Positions 53,146-61,900 of a stretch of DNA of 64,000 bases are shown piece after piece. The number at the start of each line of letters is the position of its first letter. Within the stretch, counting starts at the first letter, position 1. A program made the position numbers and the translations under genes. The notes under the pieces were generated by a model. It was not told where the DNA came from. It saw only the letters and a list, made by a program, of their open reading frames with translations, and ran no database searches. This DNA is from DAOTVX01 sp034436015 (lineage in GTDB: Bacteria; Chloroflexota; Anaerolineae; Anaerolineales; Villigracilaceae), in the NCBI GenBank assembly GCA_034436015.1, contig DAOTWG010000010.1, forward strand, positions 124,001-188,000, written 5' to 3'.

Positions 53146-54402
53146 CTAGAGCAGAGGATTCAACACTTGACCAAAGAAGAGGATCTGTCCACTCGCGAGA
53201 TCGCGGATAAGGAAAAGGAAGGGACGGTCAACGGTCATCACAACGCCTGCCGGCAAGGCAGCGGTAAGGCGCATCACCACGCCCGTCGCTGCAGCGGCTT
53301 CCGTACCCTGCTCGTCCACAGCAATAAAAGCCTTGTGCAGGACTTTTCCAATATACAGATCGCGCTCCCCATCCATGCCGGAAAAGTCGGCTAAAGCCGG
53401 TTCGAACGCGTCCTTCATTCCCAACGCGCCTAAAGAACTCCCCAGGTCAAAGTCACGCGTGTATCGAAATTTGGGAAGATACAATTGAACCGAGGTTGGC
53501 TGCAACGATTCAAGGATACGGTTTAGCTGTTCTACATCCAGACCGGCTACAAAAGCTTGGAACTGGCCTTGCTCAGGCAACAGGATGTCCATAACCACTG
53601 TCCCCCCTTGATAGGGCAATTCAATCGCCTCATAAGTTCCGCCGCGCCCATAACGGACGCCGATAAGCTCAGCCGACATCATAGGCACAGTAACCTGCGA
53701 GCCGTCCAGCAGGTAGAATGGCGCATCGCCGGTCTTATTTGGATCAAAAGGCGTTTCCCAATCCGCCTTAAAGTAGATAGCGTTGACCAGCACCAGGCGT
53801 GTCATTGCATCCAGCGCGCCGGCAGGAATCAGGTTCTGAATCTTATTTTCCGTCTGCCGGCTCACCCAGGCATTGATTTCGCGTCGCGTTGGCTCGCTCT
53901 GCGAAAAGTCGGCGAGATGAACGCCGGCGCCATAGTTAACGGCCAGCAACTCGAGGTATTCCCGGCGGAAAGGATGAGCCTTCTGCGCCCAAAGCGCATT
54001 GGCGATGTGCAAGCGGAACGAGGGATCATCTTGTTGGTTCAAGTTCAAATCCAGACGGTTAAAGGCAGCATGGAGCGACGCATCGGGTAAAGAGAAGTGC
54101 AAGGTTTGCGCCATTTGCGTAGCTGTTTCGCCGCGCGCGCCGGCGTAGGTCATCGCCAAGGCGAGTGAGATGCTATAGGGAGAGAAAATGAGGTTATCGC
54201 CTCCGGGAAGCGCATGATAGAGGTCCAAAGCAAAGGCATTATTCCCGTTCACCAGAGCCTGCACATCGTTGGGCGCAACCTGCGGGTCAAGAACACGCGG
54301 TAAATGAGACTGTGCCAGGCTCAAAGCCAGAGGCGGCGCGCAGGAACTCAACAAAGCCAACACAAGAGCAAGGGAGCAAAGCTTGGAAGGTAGGTAGTTC
54401 AT
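53146..54402 (-). CDS. Lipoprotein serpin (serine protease inhibitor)
   Basis: 418 residues. The signal peptide ends in LLSSC, giving an outer-face lipoprotein. The serpin fold shows NGNNAFALDLYHAL, LVLVNAIYFKADWETPFD, DFSGMDGERDLYI and FIAVDEQGTEAAAATGVV. The reactive-loop hinge (G-T-E-A-A-A-A-T) is fully canonical, so it is an inhibitory serpin. Counting from the hinge, the scissile bond falls near Thr-Ala in MRLTAALP, which would suit elastase- or subtilisin-like targets; this is inference. The C-terminal DRPFLFLIRD is present. AGGAGG precedes the start at 54402 by six bases. Confidence 0.93.
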   Translation of the reverse strand: MNYLPSKLCSLALVLALLSSCAPPLALSLAQSHLPRVLDPQVAPNDVQALVNGNNAFALDLYHALPGGDNLIFSPYSISLALAMTYAGARGETATQMAQTLHFSLPDASLHAAFNRLDLNLNQQDDPSFRLHIANALWAQKAHPFRREYLELLAVNYGAGVHLADFSQSEPTRREINAWVSRQTENKIQNLIPAGALDAMTRLVLVNAIYFKADWETPFDPNKTGDAPFYLLDGSQVTVPMMSAELIGVRYGRGGTYEAIELPYQGGTVVMDILLPEQGQFQAFVAGLDVEQLNRILESLQPTSVQLYLPKFRYTRDFDLGSSLGALGMKDAFEPALADFSGMDGERDLYIGKVLHKAFIAVDEQGTEAAAATGVVMRLTAALPAGVVMTVDRPFLFLIRDLASGQILFFGQVLNPLL

Positions 54403-54492
54403 GGTCATCCTCCTAGAAGATTTGTTTTTCAAGACGCTGGAGCACAGGAGAAAGTTTCCACAAGGAAAGCGTATCTTTTCGCTCCGTTGGTC

Positions 54493-54520
54493 TTGACCGA
54501 ACAGCAAAGGTTTGTATAAT
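54493..54520 (+). promoter_or_regulatory. Promoter of the phosphofructokinase gene
   Basis: TTGACC and TATAAT are 16 bp apart. A leader of about 28 bases carries GGGAGG before the ATG. Confidence 0.7.
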
Positions 54521-54555
54521 TGCTGTACCTACCATTCCAAACCGGGAGGCCCATC

Positions 54556-55755
54556 ATGGCAAAGAAGACAGGCAAAGTCATTGGTATTCTCACTGGCGGC
54601 GGCGACGTGCCGGGGTTGAATCCGGCGATTCGCGCCGTAACCATTCGAGCACTGCGAGAGGGTTATCAGGTCATCGGAATCCGTCGCGGTTGGGCCGGGC
54701 TGATTGACATCGTCCGCGACAAGGGCTATGACAATAGCAATTGTTTCCTTCAGCTGACGGAAGATATCGTCAATCGCGCCGGACGCACAGGCGGGACATT
54801 CCTTCACACCTCGCGCACCAATCCTTCCAATGTCAAGAAGGAAAGCGTCCCAGAGCATCTCAAAGATAAATACGCCGGCGAGCGCAACGATCTCACCGAA
54901 GAAGTATTGAAGAATCTCGACTTCTTGGGAATTGACTATCTGATACCCATTGGCGGCGACGATACGCTCTCCTATGCGGTGCGTCTCTTCCAGGAGGGAG
55001 TAAAAATCATTGCGATTCCCAAGACCATGGACAATGACGTGCCCGGCACAGATTACTGCATTGGCTTTAGCACCTGCGTCACGCGCACGATTGCCCTCAC
55101 AAACAACCTGCGCACGATAGCCGGTTCGCACGAGCGATTCTTGGTGCTTGAAGTCTTCGGGCGCTATGCAGGCTTTACAGCACTCCTGCCAACCATGGCC
55201 GGCGCCGCCAATCGCTGCGTCATTCCAGAATTCAAGTTCAACATCGAACGGTTGACGGAGCTGCTCGTTTACGATCGCAACCGCAACCCAAGCCGCTACG
55301 CCGTAGTGCTGGTCTCGGAAGGCGCCATGTTCGAAGGCGGCGAAATGGTCTTCGAGGATCGCACTACCGACGCCTATGGGCATGCCAAACTGGGTGGCAT
55401 TGGCGACCTGGTCTCCGCGCGTCTCAAGGAGCTCTCGCCACGATACAATAACGGCAAAACCATTGATGTCGTCAACCAAAAACTCGGCTACATGGTGCGC
55501 GGCGGCGATCCCGACGCGATTGATTCCATTGTCCCGATGGCCTTCGGGAATCTTGCCCTCGATTTGATCCTCAAAGGCGTGCATGGCCGCCTCGTCGTAC
55601 TCAAGAACGGTCGCTATGACAACGTTCCCCTGGACGTCATCACCGGCACCAAGAAAGTGGTCAACGTAGATCTATTCTACAACACGGAGCGTTACCGCCC
55701 CAAGTATGAGTCCTTTGAGATGAAACCGCTCTTCATCATGACCAGCGAACTATAA
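54556..55755 (+). CDS. pfp: 6-phosphofructokinase, PPi-dependent type
   Basis: 399 residues of the PfkA family. GILTGGGDVPGLNPAIR opens the protein. The phosphate-donor site reads GGDDT rather than the GGDGS of ATP enzymes, and the following motif is PKTMDND with Lys where ATP enzymes have Gly. Both changes mark PPi-dependent PFKs. The fructose-6-phosphate contacts (ETMGR-like VLEVFGRYAGF, SEGA) are present. It should run glycolysis reversibly at the cost of PPi. GGGAGG lies upstream; a terminator follows directly. Confidence 0.9.
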   Translation: MAKKTGKVIGILTGGGDVPGLNPAIRAVTIRALREGYQVIGIRRGWAGLIDIVRDKGYDNSNCFLQLTEDIVNRAGRTGGTFLHTSRTNPSNVKKESVPEHLKDKYAGERNDLTEEVLKNLDFLGIDYLIPIGGDDTLSYAVRLFQEGVKIIAIPKTMDNDVPGTDYCIGFSTCVTRTIALTNNLRTIAGSHERFLVLEVFGRYAGFTALLPTMAGAANRCVIPEFKFNIERLTELLVYDRNRNPSRYAVVLVSEGAMFEGGEMVFEDRTTDAYGHAKLGGIGDLVSARLKELSPRYNNGKTIDVVNQKLGYMVRGGDPDAIDSIVPMAFGNLALDLILKGVHGRLVVLKNGRYDNVPLDVITGTKKVVNVDLFYNTERYRPKYESFEMKPLFIMTSEL

Positions 55756-55760
55756 GACAG

Positions 55761-55801
55761 GAAACTCCCCGGTTTCATCCCAACCGGGGAGTTTCTTTTA
55801 T
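55761..55801 (+). terminator. Rho-independent terminator after the phosphofructokinase gene
   Basis: A perfect 14-bp stem (55761-55774 with 55782-55795), a seven-base loop and a TTTTA tail. It may serve both strands, since the convergent hydrogenase-locus run ends at 55819. Confidence 0.92.
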
Positions 55802-55818
55802 CCCTGATACCGACATTC

Positions 55819-56277
55819 CTACGCTCTGGCAGCGGCCAGTTCCACTTGCGTGTATTTCAACCGCTCCAACACAGCCGCTGCTGTATTGACCATCAACGCA
55901 TAACCCAAGCGAGGATCCTTTTCCATCATCTCGCGCAACGGTTGGGCATTGAACTCTACTACCCGCACCGGAACATGATTGCGCGCGGAACAAATATAGC
56001 GGTAAGGCGGAATCAAAGACGAAACTCCCAGAACCTCGCCGGCTGCAATCGAGCCCACCAAGGTGTTGACAACCATCCCCTCACCGCCGCCGCTATAAAT
56101 CAAATCCACATCCCCCTCCAGCAAAAGCATCAATTTCGTGGCAGGAGTCTCCTGTTGAACGAGAATGGCGTCCTGTCCGTAATGCTTCTCCTCGCCAAGC
56201 ATGGCTATTGCTTGAATGTGCGCCTCATCCAGAGAAGCAAAAAATGGGTAACGCCTTAAAAGTTCTGGGGAAATCAT
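55819..56277 (-). CDS. Stand-alone cyclic-nucleotide-binding-domain protein
   Basis: 152 residues covering one CNB (CAP effector) domain: PFFASLDEAHIQAIA, then the phosphate-cassette-like IAAGEVLGVSSLIPPYRYICSA and a C-terminal helix. There is no DNA-binding HTH, so it is not a CRP-type regulator by itself. The phosphate cassette lacks the usual GE-x-A-L-x-x-x-x-R-A/S arginine, so nucleotide binding is uncertain. It is the last gene of the hdr-mvh run, 34 bp after the protease gene, and could be a sensor for the enzyme complex. Confidence 0.75.
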   Translation of the reverse strand: MISPELLRRYPFFASLDEAHIQAIAMLGEEKHYGQDAILVQQETPATKLMLLLEGDVDLIYSGGGEGMVVNTLVGSIAAGEVLGVSSLIPPYRYICSARNHVPVRVVEFNAQPLREMMEKDPRLGYALMVNTAAAVLERLKYTQVELAAARA

Positions 56278-56311
56278 TCTCTTCTCCTTTCTCTAGCGAG
56301 CTGGGTTGTTG

Positions 56312-56785
56312 TCACCCATCAGCCTCCAGGCAGCGGAGAACGAGATGTACCGCTTCCGGTACCGCCGCCGCTACCGCCGGCGACAGTTCCTCCGAAAAAT
56401 CATACACCCTCTCCGCTTCAATAGCAACAATCGTAACATATTCCTCCTCAGGCAAAGCGATCCCCATGCTTCGCCCAACATTCAACGCATTACGCAACGA
56501 GGTATCATGCGCCGATGTGGTATGCCCGACGCTCCGGTCGGGCAATTCGGCCAGCGTGAAACAACGGATACTCCCTGGCGGCTGTTCGCCGGTATAGATT
56601 GCATCCACCAGAATCACGCGTTCATAGCCGCTCATCCGCTCCATCAGGCTCAAGCCGCCGAGAGAACAGCGGTCCACCTCTACCTGGGAGGGCAAGGCGC
56701 ATGAGGCCACCGCCTCCACTACCCGCCAGCCGACGCCATCGTCTCCAAGAATAGGATTGCCGAGCCCTAAAACCAGAGTCCTCAT
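56312..56785 (-). CDS. Hydrogenase maturation protease of the Mvh-type hydrogenase
   Basis: 157 residues of the M52 family, with LGLGNPILGDDGVGWR, LVDAIYTGE and TTSAHDTS supplying the predicted nickel ligands. The start at 56785 opens with the canonical MRTLVLGLGN; a TTG overlapping the mvhA stop would add 20 unlikely residues. It follows mvhA and should cut the tail after DPCFGCATH of that subunit. Confidence 0.9.
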   Translation of the reverse strand: MRTLVLGLGNPILGDDGVGWRVVEAVASCALPSQVEVDRCSLGGLSLMERMSGYERVILVDAIYTGEQPPGSIRCFTLAELPDRSVGHTTSAHDTSLRNALNVGRSMGIALPEEEYVTIVAIEAERVYDFSEELSPAVAAAVPEAVHLVLRCLEADG

Positions 56786-56841
56786 GCCCAAGGTTCCGGA
56801 GATTCTAGGAGCGAACTCCCATGCTATCCATGCGACAAGGA

Positions 56842-58311
56842 TCAATCTACGAACTGCTTTAACACTTCGATTATCTCGCCCTTCGCGTTACGAATGGTTA
56901 CCTCGAGCGGCATCTGACCGGGCAAGGAGTGGGTCGCGCAACCAAAACAAGGATCGTAAGCACGGAATGCCATCTCGATGCGATTGAGCAAGCCCTCGGT
57001 CACAACAACCCCCTTTCGAATCAGGCTGCGCGCAGCCTTGTTGATAGACATACTGATTGGAGCGTAGTTGTTGGTCGTGCCAACAATGAGATTGACCTCG
57101 GTCACCACACCGCGCTCGTCGGTCCAGTAGTGATGGGTTAGCGTACCGCGCGGCGCCTCGACAATACCAACGCCTTCGGTCGGCCTCTCGGTAGGAATCG
57201 TGTGTACCCGGGGCGATGTAATCTCCGGATCGGTTGCCAGTTCCACCCATCGCTCTGCGGCGTAGAGGAGTTCAATTAAACGCGCCCAGTGAATCGCCAA
57301 GCGCTGATGGACGGGCTTGCCGCCCAGGGTAGAATAGAAGCGTTCATATTCCTCTTGCGCGCGCGGCGTTGCCATGCCATCGGCCACATTCAAGCGCGAG
57401 AGCGGCGTCGCCATGTAAACGCCGGAATCGGGACCATCCACAAACCCTTTCCAGCCAACACGTTTCAGGTAGGGGAACTTCAGATACGTCCAGGGCTCTA
57501 CATGTTCGGCTATGTGCTCCACATACTCCGGAGGCGCGTATTGCACCAATTCTTTTCCATCTGGTCCGACGACGCGTACCTTGCCATCATAAAAATTTAC
57601 CCGGTTCTTCTCATCCACCAGCCCCATCGAATAGGTGCGGTGCGTATACATATCGCCAAGAATGAGGTCGAGATACGCCTGGTTATTGAGGACGATGTCG
57701 TTGAAAAGTTTCAAGCTGAACTGAGCGAAGGTAATCGCCCAGCGCCCCATCGTCTCAATTTCCTTGCGCTGCTCCTCGGTAATGCCTTTGGTCAAGCCGC
57801 CGGGAATAGAGGTGCACGGATGCACCTTGCGCCCGCCAATCATCTCGACTACAGTATGCCCATACTTGCGCATCTGGATAACTTTGCTGCCAGCCTCCAG
57901 GCCAACCTTATGGATGACGCCCAGGATGTTCCGTTCTGCGACCGGTGCATCCGGCCCCATGACAAAATCCGGGCCGCCTAGGGCGTAAAAGTGGGTCGTG
58001 TGATCGGTGCAGTAGAAAGCCATGTAGAGCAATTCACGCAGTTTTTTCGCCGCCGGCGGCGGATCCACATGGTAGACCGCGTCCACAGCCTTGGCGGCTG
58101 CCATGTGATGTGCCTCCGGGCAAACGCCGCAAATACGGTTGGTCAACAAAGGCATCTCCTCCACAGGACGCCCTACACAGAAGCGCTCAAAACCGCGCAA
58201 TTCAGGAATCTGAAAATAAGTATTGGCGACATTTCCCTCATCGTCTAGGAAAATCTCTATCTTCCCATGCCCTTCCAGGCGAGTTATCGGGTCAATCGTG
58301 ATTCGTTGCAT
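56842..58311 (-). CDS. mvhA: [NiFe] hydrogenase large subunit, Mvh/F420-non-reducing type
   Basis: 489 residues. The proximal nickel ligands are in RICGVCPEAHH (two Cys), the distal pair in DPCFGCATH near the C-terminus. A tail of about 28 residues follows the final His, as needed for processing by a maturation protease. ITRLEGHGKIEI is at the N-terminus. Group 3c hydrogenases of this type work with HdrABC. The ATG at 58311 has GGAGG five bases before it. Confidence 0.95.
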   Translation of the reverse strand: MQRITIDPITRLEGHGKIEIFLDDEGNVANTYFQIPELRGFERFCVGRPVEEMPLLTNRICGVCPEAHHMAAAKAVDAVYHVDPPPAAKKLRELLYMAFYCTDHTTHFYALGGPDFVMGPDAPVAERNILGVIHKVGLEAGSKVIQMRKYGHTVVEMIGGRKVHPCTSIPGGLTKGITEEQRKEIETMGRWAITFAQFSLKLFNDIVLNNQAYLDLILGDMYTHRTYSMGLVDEKNRVNFYDGKVRVVGPDGKELVQYAPPEYVEHIAEHVEPWTYLKFPYLKRVGWKGFVDGPDSGVYMATPLSRLNVADGMATPRAQEEYERFYSTLGGKPVHQRLAIHWARLIELLYAAERWVELATDPEITSPRVHTIPTERPTEGVGIVEAPRGTLTHHYWTDERGVVTEVNLIVGTTNNYAPISMSINKAARSLIRKGVVVTEGLLNRIEMAFRAYDPCFGCATHSLPGQMPLEVTIRNAKGEIIEVLKQFVD

Positions 58312-58332
58312 GCAAGCCTCCATACCTTCGTT

Positions 58333-59331
58333 TTACGCGTTGCTTTGCCGCCTATTCCGCCAAGCTACTCTGCAGGCTTTCAACAGCGAACCGGCCAGGT
58401 TAAAACGATAGAACTGACCAACTGGGTCCACCAAACCATCGAGGATGCGGTCAATTTCCTCTGGCTCGTTGCTATCAATGACCGAAGCGAACGCCGAAAG
58501 GAGACGCGCTCCATAATCCAGTACGCCATCTGCCAGACCATAGCAGCCAATGCACTGCGCCCCGGCCGAGGGGCATTTTGCTTCGCAACCGCTGCGAGTC
58601 GCAGGGCCGTTGCACGGAATCCCCTGCTCGAGCAGACATAGTTCGGGGTCGGCCTCCGATAATTGAATGCGCCCAAACTCCTTGATCTTCTTCACGTTGC
58701 GCTTGCGCGGACACTCGTCGCAAACGGTAGAATTCCCCGCCCCAATCACCGAGCCTTTGGGAGGAAGCTGAGCCTTTCCCTGCAGAGCGGCAATAACTAG
58801 ATCGAGCACAGCCGCAATCTGATGCGATTCCGGCGGGCAGCCAGGCATATAATAATCTACATCCACAACCTGATCCAAGGTGCGCAGAATGGGGAACAGA
58901 GCGGGAATATGGATTTCCCCTTCAGGCATGGCATAGCGCGGCTGCGGGCGGATGCCCTGCGGGTTATCCGTCGAAACCGTAGAGAAGGCGGTCCCAACCA
59001 CCTCCTCAACCGGAGAAAGATTGGCCAGGCCCGGAATGCACCCCTCACAAGCGCACGACCCAAAAGCGACCAGAATCTTTGCCTTGCGTCGTAGGAGATG
59101 CGCCAGATATTCGTTCTCATCATTGCGGATGCCTCCATTCCACAGGCAAAGGGTAATGTCACCATCAGCCATTTTCTCTACATCCGCATACTTCGCGTCC
59201 ATGGCGACCGGCCAGAAGACAACATCGAAGTTGGCATCTACCTCCAAGATTTTCTCATGAATGTTTAGCACAGCGATCTCGCAACCGCCGCAGGAGGCCG
59301 CCCAGTACATAGCGAACTTCGGTTTACTCAT
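58333..59331 (-). CDS. mvhG: [NiFe] hydrogenase small subunit, Mvh type
   Basis: 332 residues. YWAASCGGCEIAVLNIHEKIL gives the proximal cluster Cys pair, GSCACEGCIPG and PGCPPE complete it, and a C-terminal Cys group (CDECPRKR, CLLEQGIPCNGPATRSGCEAKCP, AQCIGCYG) binds the medial and distal clusters. It carries electrons from the large subunit toward MvhD. Its ATG overlaps the mvhD stop by four bases. Confidence 0.95.
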   Translation of the reverse strand: MSKPKFAMYWAASCGGCEIAVLNIHEKILEVDANFDVVFWPVAMDAKYADVEKMADGDITLCLWNGGIRNDENEYLAHLLRRKAKILVAFGSCACEGCIPGLANLSPVEEVVGTAFSTVSTDNPQGIRPQPRYAMPEGEIHIPALFPILRTLDQVVDVDYYMPGCPPESHQIAAVLDLVIAALQGKAQLPPKGSVIGAGNSTVCDECPRKRNVKKIKEFGRIQLSEADPELCLLEQGIPCNGPATRSGCEAKCPSAGAQCIGCYGLADGVLDYGARLLSAFASVIDSNEPEEIDRILDGLVDPVGQFYRFNLAGSLLKACRVAWRNRRQSNA

Positions 59332-59831
59332 GCCGCCACCTCCGCTTTAATGGGTGGATTCGGGACAGTCGAGGCAGAGAACTCCGATTCCGTTCCATAG
59401 CCTTCTTTCCCCCAATGCAAGGGGCCAAGAGCACGCACTTCCTCCGTAAACTTATTCACTTCTTCAGCAAACATTGCTCCCTCCGCGGCGCTGGCCCACA
59501 ACAATTTGAGGCGCGCGGGTTCGATGCCCAACTGCGCCAAAACGCGACGCATCAGGTGATAACGGCGCAACATTTTGTAGTTCTGATTCAAATAATGGCA
59601 ATCGCCTGGATGACAGCCAGAGACAAGAACGCCATCCGCGCCATTGGCAAACGCCTTGAATACGAAAGTTGGATCCAAACGGCCAGAACACATCAGGCGA
59701 ATCAGGCGAACATTGGGCGCATATTTCATGCGCGCTGTACCAGCCATATCCGCCGCGCGATAACTGCACCAATTGCAGGTAAAGCCAATGATCACCGGCT
59801 CAAAGGGTTTGTTGTCCGTCGTATCTGCCAT
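59328..59831 (-). CDS. mvhD: MvhD, [2Fe-2S] linker subunit between hydrogenase and HdrA
   Basis: 167 residues. Conserved Cys blocks are FTCNWCSYRAAD, RLMCSGRLDP and GCHPGDCHYLN. MvhD passes electrons from MvhG to the flavin of HdrA. The start at 59831 was chosen over 59852, as AGGATG lies upstream and the family begins shortly before the first Cys block. Located 15-36 bp after hdrA. Confidence 0.94.
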   Translation of the reverse strand: MADTTDNKPFEPVIIGFTCNWCSYRAADMAGTARMKYAPNVRLIRLMCSGRLDPTFVFKAFANGADGVLVSGCHPGDCHYLNQNYKMLRRYHLMRRVLAQLGIEPARLKLLWASAAEGAMFAEEVNKFTEEVRALGPLHWGKEGYGTESEFSASTVPNPPIKAEVAA

Positions 59832-59866
59832 AACCGTACATCCTGGGGGCAAGATTCAAGCGCGTC

Positions 59867-61900
59867 TCATGCGCTTTCCTGCACCGCCGCCTCCTTTCTC
59901 GCGATGTTCAAGAGTAACAAGCCCTCAATCTGGGAAAGAATCTGCTCATTCGAGAACCCCGTGCCGCTGATGGCGCCCGCCGGACAGGCTGCTACACAGG
60001 TGCCACATCCCTGGCAAAGCGCCGGGTTGATCTCGCTGACCATACGATCCTCATGGAAGAGAATGGCGTTGAACGGGCATAGATCGTTGCAAATGCGGCA
60101 ACCGGAACATTGCTCTTCGTTAACGCTCGCGCGCACCGGTTCCAGCGCGATTTCCTTTTGCTGAATCTTGCCGACAATGCGCGCCGCCGCGGCCGCGCCT
60201 TGTGCCACACTCGAAGGAATATCCTTCGGCCCCTGAATACAACCGGCTAGATAGATTCCCTCCGTCATCGTCGCGACCGGGTCAAGCTTCGGATGGCGTT
60301 CCAGATACCAACCGGCCGCCGAGCAGGAAATACCAAATTTTTTGGCAATTTCTTTCGCATCTGCCGGCGGCTCAAGACCAGCAGAAAGAATCACCATGTC
60401 CACCGGCATTCGACGTTGCTTTCCTATGAGCGTATCTTCCACCTGAACGATGAGTTTCCCTTCCTCGCCTGGATTGCGCGCTGCGTCTGTGACCTCGGCC
60501 ACTTTGCCACGCACAAAGATCGTCCCTTCCTCAATCAGCCTCTGGTAGAATTCATCATATCCCTTGCCGGGTGTGCGAATGTCAATGTAAAAGTTATAGA
60601 CCGTTGCGCCAGTCTTCTCGTGGACAAGGTGAGCAAATTTCAGGCTCTGCATACAGCAGATGGCCGAGCAATAATCGTTATAGTTCTTATCGCGCGAACC
60701 GACACAGTGAATGATCCCCACCGACTTGGGAACCGTCTTGCCATCGCGCAGGACGATGTTGCCCCCTGTCGGACCTGCCGCGTTGGAAAGTCGCTCAAAT
60801 TCCAGACTGGTAAACACGTTCGCCAGACGACCGTAGCCATAGTTCGGGATGCGGCGCGGATCGAACAACTGCCAACCAGTCGCGAGAAGAATATTGCCTA
60901 CTTCCAACGTTAGAATCTGGTCCTCTTGCGCAAAATCAATCGCGCCCGTCGGACAGAATTTTTCGCAGGCTTTACAGGTGCCTTTCTGATAGTAGGTGCA
61001 ATTCGCGCGATCAATGACGGGATACTTGGGCACCGCTTGCGGGAAAGGCACATAAATTGCCTTGCGATACCCAAGACCCGCCTCGAACTTATCATCAATC
61101 ACCTTCTTGGGACACTTTTCCCAACAGACGCCGCAGCCCGTGCACAATCCCTCGTCGACAGAGCGCGCGCGCTTGCGAATCGTAACCACGAAGTTGCCAA
61201 CGTAGCCATCCACCTTTTCCACTTCCGAATAACTGAACACAGTGATGTTCGGGTGAGTGCCCGCTTCTACCATTCTCGGCGTCAGGATACAGGCCGAGCA
61301 ATCCAGAGTAGGGAAGGTTTTATCGAATTGGGCCATGTGCCCGCCAATGGACGGCTCACGCTCCACCAGATAGACCGGATAGCCTGCCTCGGCGATTTCC
61401 AACGCTGCCTGAATCCCGGCAATGCCGCCGCCCACGATGAGCGTGGCAGGATGAATGGGCACGCGCAACGGCTCGAGCGGTTCATGATGGACCACGCGAC
61501 GCACACCGCCAGCAACGAGGGCTTTCGCTTTCTCCGTGGCTGCTATCTTATCGGTGTGCACCCAAGAGTTCTGTTCGCGAATGGAAACGAGCTCGCACAG
61601 ATAGGGATTCAGGCCGGCTCCAGCACACGCTGTGCGAAAAGTCTTCTCGTGTAGATGAGGCGAACAGGCGGCCACGACCACACGCGTAAGACCATGCTCT
61701 TGAATATCCTTCTGAATCAATTCCTGCCCCAGACTGGAACACATAAACTTGTAATCTCGCGAGATCACAACCCCTTCCTCTTTCAAGGCCTCGCCGGCCC
61801 AGGCGCTGACCTGGGCTACGTCCACCACGCCGGCGATATTCGTGCCACAATGACAAACATAAACGCCAACGCGTTGCTTAGGGTTATTCTCGGCGTTCAT
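59867..61900 (-). CDS. hdrA: HdrA-like electron-bifurcating flavoprotein
   Basis: 677 residues. N-terminal VYVCHCGTNIAG, the Cys-rich VVAACSPHLHEKTF, FAD-binding LIVGGGIAGIQAALEIAEAGY and LDCSACILTPRM are characteristic. Four ferredoxin-type clusters are predicted: CTGCGVCWEKCP near 260, CKACEKFCPTG near 310, and CSGCRICNDLCP with CQGCGTCVAACP at the C-terminus. In methanogens HdrA splits electron pairs from H2 between ferredoxin and a disulfide. Here the partner subunits are all present. GGAGG lies seven bases before the ATG. Confidence 0.95.
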   Translation of the reverse strand: MNAENNPKQRVGVYVCHCGTNIAGVVDVAQVSAWAGEALKEEGVVISRDYKFMCSSLGQELIQKDIQEHGLTRVVVAACSPHLHEKTFRTACAGAGLNPYLCELVSIREQNSWVHTDKIAATEKAKALVAGGVRRVVHHEPLEPLRVPIHPATLIVGGGIAGIQAALEIAEAGYPVYLVEREPSIGGHMAQFDKTFPTLDCSACILTPRMVEAGTHPNITVFSYSEVEKVDGYVGNFVVTIRKRARSVDEGLCTGCGVCWEKCPKKVIDDKFEAGLGYRKAIYVPFPQAVPKYPVIDRANCTYYQKGTCKACEKFCPTGAIDFAQEDQILTLEVGNILLATGWQLFDPRRIPNYGYGRLANVFTSLEFERLSNAAGPTGGNIVLRDGKTVPKSVGIIHCVGSRDKNYNDYCSAICCMQSLKFAHLVHEKTGATVYNFYIDIRTPGKGYDEFYQRLIEEGTIFVRGKVAEVTDAARNPGEEGKLIVQVEDTLIGKQRRMPVDMVILSAGLEPPADAKEIAKKFGISCSAAGWYLERHPKLDPVATMTEGIYLAGCIQGPKDIPSSVAQGAAAAARIVGKIQQKEIALEPVRASVNEEQCSGCRICNDLCPFNAILFHEDRMVSEINPALCQGCGTCVAACPAGAISGTGFSNEQILSQIEGLLLLNIARKEAAVQESA

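Noticed and set aside
54529..55584. 351-codon reverse frame opposite the phosphofructokinase
   Set aside because: It mirrors a well-conserved gene, contains no recognisable domain and has no ribosome site.
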